Assembly (NCBI GenBank): GCA_958295865.1
Contig: CATQHF010000004.1
Span: forward strand, 1-64,000
Direction of reading: 5' to 3'
Length of the DNA: 64,000 nt
DNA from: an uncultured Dehalococcoidia bacterium
Lineage (GTDB): Bacteria > Chloroflexota > Dehalococcoidia > Lucifugimonadales > JADFKI01
Shown here: one piece after another, positions 54,754 through 63,114 of the stretch
Layout of the letters: each line of letters begins with the position of its first letter
How positions within the stretch are numbered: position 1 is the first letter of the stretch
Position numbers and translations under genes: made by a program
The notes under the pieces: model-generated
Told to the model about the DNA's origin: nothing
The model's input: only the letters and a program-made list of their open reading frames with translations
The model's database searches: none

Positions 54754-55119
54754 ATGGGACTGTTCAATGTGGAAGTCAGCGTTGCAAACCCCGAACTCAG
54801 GGAACGCCGCATATCCGTGGACGCGCTTGTGGATACCGGCGCGTTCTTGAGCGCCGTTCCGGCATCCGTGCTGCATGAATTGGGTGTGTCGCCCACAAGA
54901 CGGCAGACCGTCCGTTTCGCCGATGGAAGCGCAAGGCGCATGGAGTTGGGCTTGGTATGGATACAGATTGACGGACTAGAAACGGTGACGCAAGTGCTGT
55001 TCAATGAGGAAGGCACGCAGCCACTTTTGGGCGCATTGACGCTCGAAGAGCTTTTTTTGGTCGTTGACCCGGTTGAGCAAAAACTGGCTCCCATGGGCGC
55101 GATAATGTGGGGACGATGA
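54754..55119 (+). CDS. Retropepsin-like aspartic protease, copy 2
   Basis: A 121-residue paralog of the preceding protein. MGLFNVEVSVANPELRERRI is followed by VDALVDTGAFLSAVPASVL with the catalytic Asp, GVSPTRRQTVRFADGSARRM, and LLGALTLEEL as the second motif. GGAGG lies 5 nt before the ATG at 54754. Both copies keep the active Asp, so they could form a homo- or heterodimer with one Asp from each chain. Tandem pairs of such small proteases occur in several bacterial phyla without known function. Confidence 0.8.
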   Translation: MGLFNVEVSVANPELRERRISVDALVDTGAFLSAVPASVLHELGVSPTRRQTVRFADGSARRMELGLVWIQIDGLETVTQVLFNEEGTQPLLGALTLEELFLVVDPVEQKLAPMGAIMWGR

Positions 55120-55209
55120 TGATGCGATGCGTCGAGCCTGCTTGCCCGCATGCGATGCCGTTGAATCTGACTAGACTGGGAACTCGTCAACCGGACAAAG
55201 CCTAGTCCG

Positions 55210-56052
55210 ATGGCACGCTACGCCCCCGCCAAGAAATCGCTTGGACAAAACTTTCTCACCGACCGCCGCATCGTGGCGCGCATAATCGGCGCTGCCGAGC
55301 TTACCGATAACGACGCCGTGCTTGAAATCGGCCCAGGGCGCGGCGTCCTCACGCGCGACCTTGCCGCGCGCGCCGGCAGCCTGACCGCCGTTGAACTCGA
55401 CGACGACCTCGCCGCCGCGCTCACCGCCGAGTTCAGCGCGCAGCCGCATGTCCGCATCGTCCACGCCGACGCCCGCGAGGTCGAAATAGCGTCCGTCATT
55501 CCGTCGCATGCGCCCTACAAGCTCATCGCCAACCTGCCATACTACGCCGCGCTCCCCATAGTGCGCCGCTTCCTCGAGGCGGAGCGCAAGCCCACCCTCA
55601 TGGTCGTGATGGTGCAGCGTGAGGTGGCGCGCAGCATGACCGCCGCTCCCGGCGGCATGTCCCTGCTCTCCGTTGCGACGCAGATCTACGGCAAGCCGCG
55701 CATCGTCGCCAGCGTGCCGCCGCGCGCATTCCGTCCCGCGCCCAAGGTAACATCCGCCGTCGTCCGCATAGATGTGTTCTCGCAGCCCGCCCTCTCGCAC
55801 GACTCCATAGACGACTTCTTTACGCTGGTTCGCGCCGGCTTCTCCGCGCCGCGCAAGCAGATTCACAACTGCTTGCAAAAAGGCTTGTCCATTCCGCGCA
55901 TGGATGCGGAGACGATGCTGTCGCATGCCGGCATAGACGCCAGCCGTCGCCCGCAGACGCTATCCGTCGCAGAGTGGGGCAGCCTTTACGCTGCTTGGCG
56001 TCTGCGCTATCCTGATACCGATGCTAACGCTCAAGGCTTACGCGAAGATTAA
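55210..56052 (+). CDS. rsmA: 16S rRNA (adenine1518/1519-N6) dimethyltransferase
   Basis: A 280-residue KsgA/RsmA enzyme that dimethylates the two adenines of the 3' terminal 16S rRNA hairpin, a late 30S assembly check. Typical features are KKSLGQNFLTDRRI at the N-terminus, the SAM motif EIGPGRGVLT at 39-48, the acidic VELDDDL, and the catalytic NLPYY at 108-112. The C-terminal helical part includes FTLVRAGFSAPRKQIHNCL. It overlaps ispE by 32 nt, a gene order common in many bacteria. An SD is not obvious. Confidence 0.96.
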   Translation: MARYAPAKKSLGQNFLTDRRIVARIIGAAELTDNDAVLEIGPGRGVLTRDLAARAGSLTAVELDDDLAAALTAEFSAQPHVRIVHADAREVEIASVIPSHAPYKLIANLPYYAALPIVRRFLEAERKPTLMVVMVQREVARSMTAAPGGMSLLSVATQIYGKPRIVASVPPRAFRPAPKVTSAVVRIDVFSQPALSHDSIDDFFTLVRAGFSAPRKQIHNCLQKGLSIPRMDAETMLSHAGIDASRRPQTLSVAEWGSLYAAWRLRYPDTDANAQGLRED

Positions 56053-56884
56053 CCTCACGCTGGAAGCGCTGGGACGCCGCGACGACGGCTACCATGAAGT
56101 CGCCTCCATTATGCAGACGATAGACCTGCACGACACCGTGCGCCTCGCGCCTGCCGCCGACATCAGCCTCACATGCGACGATGCCGCGCTGCAATCACCG
56201 CACAATCTGGCGTACAAGGCGGCGGCGTTGCTGCGTCAGGCGAGCGGCTACGCGGGCGGCGCGCGCATCGCAATCGAGAAGGCGATACCCGTGTCCGCGG
56301 GACTCGGCGGCGGCAGCAGCGACGCCGCGGCGACGCTCTGCGGTCTTAACAGCCTATGGGAGCTTGGAATGACGACCGCGCAACTTGAGCCAATCGCCGC
56401 GCAGCTCGGTTCGGATGTGCCGTTTCTGCTGCGGGGCGGCACCGCCATCGCGCTTGGCAGGGGCGAGCGTGTGCGCCGACTGCCGCCCGCGAATGTGCGC
56501 TGGCTCGTCGTGCTCACGCCGGAAGTGCGGCACGTCGGCGATGCGTGCGGCAAGACTGCCGCGCTCTACGGCATGCTCAGCCCTGCCAACTACACCAGGG
56601 GCTTTCTCACGCGCAAGCTGGAGGCGCGCATACGCGGCGGCGGCGATGTGCCGGCGCAGTTCCTGTTCAACGCATTCGACGATGTCGCGTTTGAGGCGTA
56701 CCCCGGCATGGAACGCTGCTGGAACACATTCGCCGAGCTGGGAGCGCGAGAGATTCACCTATCGGGCAGCGGCCCCTCCATCTACGCGCTGATGCCGCGC
56801 CGCGAAGTCGGCACCGCCATTCAGCTGCTGCTGCGCCATCAGCACGGCTTGAACGCGCATCTGGTATCCGCAATCCAGCCCTGA
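56021..56884 (+). CDS. ispE: 4-diphosphocytidyl-2-C-methyl-D-erythritol kinase
   Basis: A 287-residue GHMP kinase of the non-mevalonate isoprenoid pathway. The N-terminus LKAYAKINLTLEALGRRDDG carries the substrate Lys/Asn. The glycine-rich ATP loop PVSAGLGGGSSDAA is at about 90-103. SDVPFLLRGGTAIALGRGE and the late HLSGSGPSIYAL complete the set. It begins inside rsmA (32-nt overlap) without its own clear SD, so it depends on translation of rsmA. Its presence implies that this organism makes isoprenoids by the MEP route. Confidence 0.96.
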   Translation: MLTLKAYAKINLTLEALGRRDDGYHEVASIMQTIDLHDTVRLAPAADISLTCDDAALQSPHNLAYKAAALLRQASGYAGGARIAIEKAIPVSAGLGGGSSDAAATLCGLNSLWELGMTTAQLEPIAAQLGSDVPFLLRGGTAIALGRGERVRRLPPANVRWLVVLTPEVRHVGDACGKTAALYGMLSPANYTRGFLTRKLEARIRGGGDVPAQFLFNAFDDVAFEAYPGMERCWNTFAELGAREIHLSGSGPSIYALMPRREVGTAIQLLLRHQHGLNAHLVSAIQP

Positions 56885-56922
56885 CCTGGGCATTCTCAAC
56901 ACGTGCTTATCATCAAATCGTC

Positions 56923-56942
56923 ATTCCCGCGAAAGCGCGAAT
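56923..56942. repeat. ATTCC palindrome, imperfect
   Basis: ATTCCCGCGAAAGCGCGAAT, one mismatch in the stem, in the ispE downstream gap. Confidence 0.65.
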
Positions 56943-57027
56943 CCACGCGGTCGATACGCCGCCCAGCCAGATTGTAGCGCCAACACATACTGAGAATATC
57001 CTGACCTATCGCGCCAAAGGAAAGAAA

Positions 57028-57444
57028 ATGCTGGATCCATTCATAGACGGCGCGGTGCTGGGAATGTTGATGGCGTCGGTGTTTATAGCCGTCTCCATGA
57101 TTAGCCTGTTCCTCGTGCTGAAGAACCACCGCGAGCAGACGATGCCGGTAATGGAAAAATACTCGCCGATGTCGCTTGCGATGGGCATAGTCGCCGTATC
57201 CTACCCGACATGGGCAGTAGTAGGCGGCATGCTCGCGCTGCTCTACCGCATAAGCCTCGAACAGGCGCCGGGCGTGGGCGTGGGCAGCCCGAACATGGCG
57301 TTCACGCTGGCAATCGTCGTCATCGCGCTGATGATGGCAGCGCCGCTTGCGATTGTGTTCCGCAAGATGCTCGGCGGAGTCCTCACGGTCACGCTGGTGT
57401 TCGTCGGCATCTTCGGCTGGCTGCTCCCATACTTCGCCGCCTGA
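57028..57444 (+). CDS. Small four-helix membrane protein, unknown function
   Basis: A 138-residue protein with four predicted transmembrane segments (about 7-29, 49-71, 88-107 and 113-135) and a short polar loop KNHREQTMPVMEKYSP after the first. I recognise no family. AAAGGAAAG lies just before the ATG. It stands alone between ispE and the small coiled-coil protein, all on the plus strand. Base composition is like the surrounding core genes, so it looks resident. A transporter accessory or stress-related role would be a guess. Confidence 0.75.
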   Translation: MLDPFIDGAVLGMLMASVFIAVSMISLFLVLKNHREQTMPVMEKYSPMSLAMGIVAVSYPTWAVVGGMLALLYRISLEQAPGVGVGSPNMAFTLAIVVIALMMAAPLAIVFRKMLGGVLTVTLVFVGIFGWLLPYFAA

Positions 57445-57621
57445 ACCACCTAGCCCATCCGTCCCGTTAGCCCTATGATTGACCCAACCCCACATTCGGG
57501 GCTAGAATCGCTCTGAGCGTTGTGGCTTATAATTCTCGCATTCGTCCATAGAATAAATTGCAGGACAAGGGTAAAATCATTTGCATGTAAATCAAGTATT
57601 CCCAAACGAGGTGAGCTGAGT

Positions 57622-57891
57622 ATGGCTACCGAAACAACGCCTGAACAAGCGACTGATGAGGAACTGATCGCGCGAGCGCCGGCGCATGACGGCGTTGCCA
57701 CACAGCGCGACTTGCGTGAAACCGAACGCTTTCTGTGGAGCGAATCCCGCGCGAGCGAACGCAGGCTTGACGCTAAGATCGACACCAATACTAACAGGCT
57801 TGACGCCAAGATTGACAGGTTGACTTGGATTATCATTGGCGGGCTGGGAGGCGTAATAGCGGCGCTCGTCGCCATCGCCGTCCAGTTGTAG
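57622..57891 (+). CDS. Small coiled-coil protein with C-terminal membrane segment
   Basis: An 89-residue protein. The polar N-terminus contains ATQRDLRETERFLW, then two tandem RLDAKID units separated by TNTN (coiled coil). A final hydrophobic helix TWIIIGGLGGVIAALVAIAV acts as anchor. This is the same architecture as the 70-residue protein at 10341, though sequence similarity is limited to the heptads. The start at 57622 has GAGGTGAG upstream; the longer upstream frame lacks coding character. A TATAAT at 57530-57535 is a possible -10. Function unknown. Confidence 0.68.
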   Translation: MATETTPEQATDEELIARAPAHDGVATQRDLRETERFLWSESRASERRLDAKIDTNTNRLDAKIDRLTWIIIGGLGGVIAALVAIAVQL

Positions 57892-58001
57892 CGACCCTTG
57901 TAGTACCATAGAGCATCATCGCGCGCAACGACGCATATCAACGGATTTTCGCAAGATACACACCCTGAAAGAAAAATCCTGACGAAAGAGGACAAAAGAT
58001 T

Positions 58002-58724
58002 TTGGCGGTATTCGACCTGCATCTTCACACCGTTAGGGGCAGCAGCGACAGCGGGTTGACCCCTGAGCAGCTAATAGAGGAAGCGCAGCGCATAGGACTT
58101 GACGGCGTATGCCTTACTGAACATTCGGGTGGCTGGGAGCCGCACGAGCTGGAGGTCAAGTTCAAGAACTCAGGACTGACGGTCATCAGGGCTCTGGAAG
58201 TGAACACCGATATGGGGCATATCCTAGTCTTTGGGCTGCATCGCTATGTCGACGGCATGCACACAGCCGCCGGCCTACGCAAAGCAGTCGATAATGCCGG
58301 TGGCGTGATGCTGTCGGCGCATCCGTTCCGCAACTTCTTCAATCGCCCGCCGTACAATGTCAACCTGCTATTCAGGAGCGCCAACGGCAACCGCCCTACG
58401 ACCGCGACCGAGGCATCCAAGCATCCGCTCTTCGATCTTGTGGACGATGTAGAGGTCGCCAACGGCAGCAACACCGATGAAGAGAACCTGTTCACGCTGG
58501 ATGTGGCGCGGCATCTAGGCTTCAAGGGCAGCGGAGGCAGCGACGCCCACTCCACGCACGGCATAGGCAAGTGCGTAACCGTATTCGACGGCGACATCCG
58601 CACCGAAGCAGACCTCATCGAAGCGCTAAAGGCAAAAGCGTTCGCGCCCGGACAGGGCTTGCATGTGGGCGATCTCAAGCCGTTCAGTGGAGTTGCGGCG
58701 TCCCATCCGTTCCATTCAGCGTAG
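58002..58724 (+). CDS. PHP-domain metal-dependent phosphoesterase
   Basis: A 240-residue PHP hydrolase. Metal ligands are visible in order: HLH in DLHLHT (near 6-8), TEH in CLTEHSGGW, a Glu in ALEVNTD, His in LSAHPFRN, and DAH in GGSDAHSTH near the C-terminus. The family cleaves phosphate esters or nucleotides (histidinol-phosphatase and 3',5'-pAp/nanoRNase-like members); the substrate is not evident. The start is TTG at 58002, the only in-frame start next to GAGGA. It is single-domain, with no polymerase or DHH partner nearby. Confidence 0.88.
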   Translation: MAVFDLHLHTVRGSSDSGLTPEQLIEEAQRIGLDGVCLTEHSGGWEPHELEVKFKNSGLTVIRALEVNTDMGHILVFGLHRYVDGMHTAAGLRKAVDNAGGVMLSAHPFRNFFNRPPYNVNLLFRSANGNRPTTATEASKHPLFDLVDDVEVANGSNTDEENLFTLDVARHLGFKGSGGSDAHSTHGIGKCVTVFDGDIRTEADLIEALKAKAFAPGQGLHVGDLKPFSGVAASHPFHSA

Positions 58725-58816
58725 TCTTATCTTGTGCCGTCCATCCACGCTATCTACGACAAGTTTGACGACGATACTGGTTTTGACCGCAAATGCTAAA
58801 CAGGAGATGAAGCCTT

Positions 58817-59128
58817 ATGCCACATTCAAACAGGCCTATGATGAACCCGCAGCCAAGGCACACATTTGACCAAGTGTATAACTTGCTCAATAGCATGCCA
58901 AATAAACAGGCGAGTTTGGTAACAACAGGGACGCGAAACAGCCAAGGTGTAGAATTCCTAGCTGAATCCAAAACCGACAGGGACGGTATTAGGTTCATCT
59001 TGGCAGGGGGGAGCAGCCGCATATTTTCGTGCTGCTGGGGTAACAGAAATAATCACTACGCGAGCGGCGGTACACGAATTGGTCATTACGCCTCCCCACT
59101 TGACGAATGGGTTTCTGAAATAATGTAA
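58817..59128 (+). CDS. Hypothetical protein
   Basis: A 103-residue protein that I do not recognise. AGGAG lies about 9 nt before the ATG, and the composition looks coding. A first helix (TFDQVYNLLNSM) is followed by a beta-like stretch (QASLVTTGTRNSQGVEFLAE) and a segment RDGIRFILAGGSS leading to two adjacent cysteines (FSCCWG) and several His/Asn. The DNA is more AT-rich than the flanking PHP and acetyl-CoA synthetase genes, suggesting a recent arrival. No neighbour relation indicates a role. Confidence 0.55.
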   Translation: MPHSNRPMMNPQPRHTFDQVYNLLNSMPNKQASLVTTGTRNSQGVEFLAESKTDRDGIRFILAGGSSRIFSCCWGNRNNHYASGGTRIGHYASPLDEWVSEIM

Positions 59129-59180
59129 CCCTAGAGATGCACCTTATCGAGCGGGGAGTAGAAGTCAGGAGGCAAGCCTT

Positions 59181-61094
59181 ATGCAGACAGTCAACCCTAT
59201 CGCAAGCCGCTGGAGCCGTGACGCCGCCGCAGACCCCGTAGCCTTCTGGGAGCGCGCCGCCGAGAGCCTGCCGTGGTTCCGCAAGTGGGACGAGGTCTTC
59301 GACTGGCAGCCTCCCGCGTTTCGCTGGTTCAGCGGCGCGCGCACCAACCTCGCCTACAACTGCGTCGACCACCATGTCAATCGCGGCTGGGGCGGGCACG
59401 CCGCGCTAGTCTATGCCAACGAGCGCGGCGAGCGGCAGGTCTTCACCTACTCCCAGCTCAAGCATGAAGTCGAGCGCATCGCCGCCGCGCTAAGAGGCAT
59501 GGGCATCCAAAAGGGCGACCGCATCACCATCTACATGCCCGTCAGCGCAGAGGCAATCATGCTCATGCTCGCCACCGTTCGCATCGGCGCGATCCACAGC
59601 GTCGTCTTCGCCGGCTTCGGCGCGGGCGCGCTCGGCGACCGCATCCGGGCGAGCGGCTCGCGCCTCGTGTTCACCACCGACATCACCTATCGCAAGGGGC
59701 GCGACATCCCCCTCAAGCACATCGTCGACGCCTCGCTCGAAATCGGCGGCGAGTCCGTGGAGCATGTCGTAGTCTTTAGGCGCAGCGCGGACACCCCCAT
59801 GACCCCGGAGCGCGATGTTGACTGGCACGACTTCCTCGCCAATGGCGCGGGACACGACGGCGGCCATGTGGAGATGGAATCCAACGAACCCGCCTACATC
59901 CTCGCCACCTCCGGCACCACCGCCAAGCCCAAGCTCGTCGTCCACGCGCACGGCGGCTATCAAGTCGGCGTCCACAGCATGGGCAAGTGGTGTTTCGGCT
60001 TGCGCGAGACCGATGTCTGGTGGGCGACATCCGATATAGGCTGGATAGTCGGACACTCGTATATCGTGTACGCCCCCCTGCTGGCAGGCGCGACCACCAT
60101 CGCCTTCGAGGGCGCGATAGACCATCCGACGCCCGATGCTATATGGCAAATCGGCGACGAGTTCGGCGTAACCGGCATATTCACATCGCCAACCGCCGTG
60201 CGCCTGCTGATGCGCTACGGCGACGAGGGCAAGCCCAAGTCCGACCTGCCAACCCTCGAGCGCATCGTCTGCGCCGGCGAGGTGCTGAACCCGCCCGCGT
60301 GGGAATGGTTGCAGCAAGAGGTCTTGCAAGACAGAATCCCGGTCATCGATCACTACTGGCAGACGGAGACGGGCGGGCCGCTCGTGGGCAACCCCTACGG
60401 CTTGGCGATGCTGCCCATCAAGCCCGGCTCCAGCGGAACGCCCATGCCCGGCATCGAAGCCGCCGTCATGACGCCCGAAGGCGAGCCGTGCGCCACCGGC
60501 GAAAAAGGCATCCTCGTCGTAAAGCGCCCATTCCCCAGCCTGACGCCGATGCTCTGGGGCGAGACCGAGCGCTACGGCAGCGACTACTGGGGGCGCATCC
60601 CCGACAGGCAAGTCTATTTCACCGGCGACTCCGCGCACATCGACGAAGACGGCTATGTATGGTTCGCCGGTCGCGCCGACGAAATCATCAAGATAGCCGC
60701 CCACCGCATCGGCACGATTGAAGTCGAATCCGCGTTCCTGACCCACCCCGCCGTAGCCGAAGCGGGCGTAACCGGCCGCCCCGACGAGCTGCGCGGCGAG
60801 GTCATCTCAGCCTTCGTAGTGCTGCGGAACGAATACGCGCCCTCCGACGAACTCAAGCGCGAGCTACTCCAAGCCGTGCGGCGCGAACTTGGCCCCATAG
60901 CCGTCATCAGCGAGATAAACTTCGTCGACCTGCTGCCCAAAACCCGCAGCGGCAAGATAATGCGCCGCGTCTTCAAGGCAGTCGTGCTAGACCAAGACCC
61001 CGGCGACATCACCACCATCGAAGAAGAAGGCTCCGTCGAAGAAGCCCGCCAAGCCTGGCAACAAATGCGCGCCAGCCTGAGCGGGGGCGGGTAG
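59181..61094 (+). CDS. acs: Acetyl-CoA synthetase (AMP-forming)
   Basis: A 637-residue acyl-adenylating enzyme that activates acetate (or propionate) to acyl-CoA via acyl-AMP. The P-loop-like motif is TSGTTAKPK (243-251; usual TSGSTGKPKG), A5 is HYWQTETGG, the hinge region is YVWFAGRADEIIKIAAHRIG, and the catalytic Lys592 lies in TRSGKIMRR. The Lys is also the usual site of regulatory acetylation. The length fits ACS/PrpE. AGGAGG precedes the ATG. It is the last core-like gene before the AT-rich end of the window. Confidence 0.93.
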   Translation: MQTVNPIASRWSRDAAADPVAFWERAAESLPWFRKWDEVFDWQPPAFRWFSGARTNLAYNCVDHHVNRGWGGHAALVYANERGERQVFTYSQLKHEVERIAAALRGMGIQKGDRITIYMPVSAEAIMLMLATVRIGAIHSVVFAGFGAGALGDRIRASGSRLVFTTDITYRKGRDIPLKHIVDASLEIGGESVEHVVVFRRSADTPMTPERDVDWHDFLANGAGHDGGHVEMESNEPAYILATSGTTAKPKLVVHAHGGYQVGVHSMGKWCFGLRETDVWWATSDIGWIVGHSYIVYAPLLAGATTIAFEGAIDHPTPDAIWQIGDEFGVTGIFTSPTAVRLLMRYGDEGKPKSDLPTLERIVCAGEVLNPPAWEWLQQEVLQDRIPVIDHYWQTETGGPLVGNPYGLAMLPIKPGSSGTPMPGIEAAVMTPEGEPCATGEKGILVVKRPFPSLTPMLWGETERYGSDYWGRIPDRQVYFTGDSAHIDEDGYVWFAGRADEIIKIAAHRIGTIEVESAFLTHPAVAEAGVTGRPDELRGEVISAFVVLRNEYAPSDELKRELLQAVRRELGPIAVISEINFVDLLPKTRSGKIMRRVFKAVVLDQDPGDITTIEEEGSVEEARQAWQQMRASLSGGG

Positions 61095-61214
61095 GGAGCG
61101 GATAGATTTTCGATTAAGTATGTGAATCTGGTTACTCCATCGCGCACTTGACCGAAGATGTTACCTAACTTTACAATCTGTCTATCTTGTTGGCAGAAGG
61201 AAGGGCACAGTTTC

Positions 61215-62321
61215 ATGGCTCCGAAACAATCTAGCAAAGAGTTGCGTCTTCCCGACCTGTCAATCAAGGGATTTCGTGGAATCAAAGACCTTTCTATTTC
61301 GCGGTTAGGCCGTGTCACGCTGTTCACAGGCGAGAACGGTGTCGGCAAGACGACTTTGCTTGACGCTATCCGTGTATATGCTGCGCGAGGTCACTACCGT
61401 ATTCTCAACGATATACTACGAGACCATGAGGAACTTTCTTCATATACGGATGAGGACGACGATGAAATCCTTGGTCCCGACTGGAATGCTCTTTTCTACA
61501 GACGTCTAGAGTCATCTGATGCTCTCATTTCAGTGGGACCGACGAACAAGTCTGCTCGACTATCCATTGGGATTTCTCCAGTAAGAAAAAGACAATTGGG
61601 CCTGTTTGCTCCTGCTGATTTTTCTAGTGATGAATTACAAGCGCTCAATATCGTATATCGGAACTATGAGCAGGAAATTCCATTGCGTTACCTTTCGAGT
61701 GAGCGATACGGATTACTACAACGTAGGTCGGTTGAACCTGATTACCCACACGCGATTCGGAGTGAGTCTCTGGGCCCGGGTTTGTTGAATAATCTGGACA
61801 TAGAAAAATTCTGGAGAAAAGTAGCTCTTACCGATGATGAAAGTAAGGCAGTACAAGCTCTGAACCTTATCTTTGGTGATAGAGTGGAACGTGTCACGGT
61901 AATCAGCGGCGCACGCTTGTCAGGCCCTCGGGCGCTCATAAGAATTAAGGGAGAAGAAAATCCTATCCCCTTAAAGAGCCTTGGAGACGGGGCGGTGCGC
62001 CTATTCGGTGTAGCGTTGGCATTAGCTAACAGTAAAGGGGGGTTCTTATTGATAGACGAAGCGGAAAATGGTATCCATCATTCGGTGCAACACGACTTCT
62101 GGAAGATGATATTGCAGACAGCGCAAAAGAACAACGTGCAGGTCTTCGCTACAACTCACAGTTGGGATTGTGTGCATGGTTTTGCTCAAGCGGCATCAGA
62201 TTTAGACGAAGTGGACGGCGCTCTTGTCCGTATTGAGAAGCTGGGAGAGCGTATTCGTGCGGTAGAGTATTCTGAGGAAGATCTGATAGTCATAGCAGAG
62301 CAAGGCATTGAGGTAAGATAA
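61215..62321 (+). CDS. AAA ATPase (AAA_15/21, OLD-like) of a two-gene module
   Basis: A 368-residue ABC-type ATPase. The N-terminus SIKGFRGIKDLSISRLGRV leads into Walker A GENGVGKTT (39-47). The signature-like SLGDGAVRL comes late, then Walker B GGFLLIDEAENGIHH and the switch ATTHSWD. There is no coiled-coil arm of SMC length, as in AAA_15/AAA_21 proteins of defence modules. The frame opens earlier (61158), but MAPKQSSKEL at 61215 has a GGAAGG upstream. It ends 3 nt before the next gene, a TOPRIM-like protein, so the two make an operon. The DNA is clearly AT-richer than acs. The pairing resembles OLD and PARIS-type systems; function in phage defence is inferred. Confidence 0.82.
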   Translation: MAPKQSSKELRLPDLSIKGFRGIKDLSISRLGRVTLFTGENGVGKTTLLDAIRVYAARGHYRILNDILRDHEELSSYTDEDDDEILGPDWNALFYRRLESSDALISVGPTNKSARLSIGISPVRKRQLGLFAPADFSSDELQALNIVYRNYEQEIPLRYLSSERYGLLQRRSVEPDYPHAIRSESLGPGLLNNLDIEKFWRKVALTDDESKAVQALNLIFGDRVERVTVISGARLSGPRALIRIKGEENPIPLKSLGDGAVRLFGVALALANSKGGFLLIDEAENGIHHSVQHDFWKMILQTAQKNNVQVFATTHSWDCVHGFAQAASDLDEVDGALVRIEKLGERIRAVEYSEEDLIVIAEQGIEVR

Positions 62322-62324
62322 TTT

Positions 62325-63005
62325 ATGGCTCGCCCTACGCCTCAGTCAGAGAAGCGTATTCTTTTGGTTGAAGGACAGGATGATAAGCACGTAGTTTTTC
62401 AACTTTGTGAGCGCCACCCGTCCTTTTCAGTTAAAAGGGCAGGTGGCAACGAATACGGTGTCTTGCAGTATAAGGAGACGCCTGATGTGTTCATTTCTGA
62501 CAAGGATGGTTTCCCTAATCTACTCAGTTCTATTAGTAGGGAAATTAGGGTGTCGGGTCGACAAACCCTCGGCATAGTCATGGATGCAAATAGCAACTTG
62601 CAGGCACGTTGGAACCAAATAAGAGAATGCCTCATAGAAGGAGGTATTCAATCGCCGCCCACCGCTCCGGACCCAGCCGGAACCATCATCCCGGAACAAG
62701 ATTTTCAACCTCGTATTGGTATTTGGTTGATGCCTGACAACGAGTCTCCCGGAGAACTTGAAGACTTTATAATGAAATTTATTCCCGATGATGACGCAGT
62801 GTGGCCGTCGTCTCAGCGTTACATTGAAGGAATCCCCGCAAGCGATAGAAAATTTACAAAGATCGATAAAGCCAAACTTCATGCTTGGTTGGCAACGAGA
62901 AGAACACCGGGGCGTATGGGGGCTGCTATTGGCGCTGGCGACCTAATGGTTGATGGCGTTCTCTGCCAAAAATTCATCGCTTGGCTTGAAAAACTATTCG
63001 GGTAG
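62325..63005 (+). CDS. DUF3226/TOPRIM-like protein, partner of the AAA ATPase
   Basis: A 226-residue protein. LLVEGQDDKHVV at 13-24 carries the TOPRIM Glu, and GIVMDANSNLQARW near 81-94 stands where TOPRIM proteins have DxD. Here the second Asp is Asn (DAN), so metal binding may be altered. The rest (GIWLMPDNESPGELEDFI, AWLATRRTPGRMGAAIGAGDLM) fits the DUF3226 group usually found next to AAA ATPases. It begins 3 nt after the ATPase stop, implying coupled expression and probably a complex. Such TOPRIM partners are nucleases in OLD and PARIS systems; activity here is uncertain given the Asn. Confidence 0.78.
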   Translation: MARPTPQSEKRILLVEGQDDKHVVFQLCERHPSFSVKRAGGNEYGVLQYKETPDVFISDKDGFPNLLSSISREIRVSGRQTLGIVMDANSNLQARWNQIRECLIEGGIQSPPTAPDPAGTIIPEQDFQPRIGIWLMPDNESPGELEDFIMKFIPDDDAVWPSSQRYIEGIPASDRKFTKIDKAKLHAWLATRRTPGRMGAAIGAGDLMVDGVLCQKFIAWLEKLFG

Positions 63006-63031
63006 AGTTCCGCTCGCTTCTCCCTGTTGAG

Positions 63032-63110
63032 TTAGGCACTCTTACGCCTCCTCCGCCACCTAATCCCCCCAACCACGCCCAGCGGCGCGACCAGCAGCAA
63101 CAGGTTCGCG
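63032..63110 (-). pseudogene. Orphan C-terminal membrane anchor (LLLLVAPLGVVGG...RRRRKSA)
   Basis: Reading leftward, one frame gives LESANLLLLVAPLGVVGG, then IRWRRRRKSA and a stop at 63032. This is a hydrophobic helix plus an Arg/Lys cluster, the layout of a C-terminal cell-surface anchoring tail. The frame is cut at the end of the ankyrin gene, with no gene body attached. It is probably the leftover 3' end of a surface protein replaced by the ankyrin/AAA insertion. Confidence 0.5.
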
Positions 63111-63114
63111 GACT

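Noticed and set aside
59490..60746. Minus-strand ORF of 418 codons opposite acs
   Set aside because: Antisense to a fully conserved acetyl-CoA synthetase.
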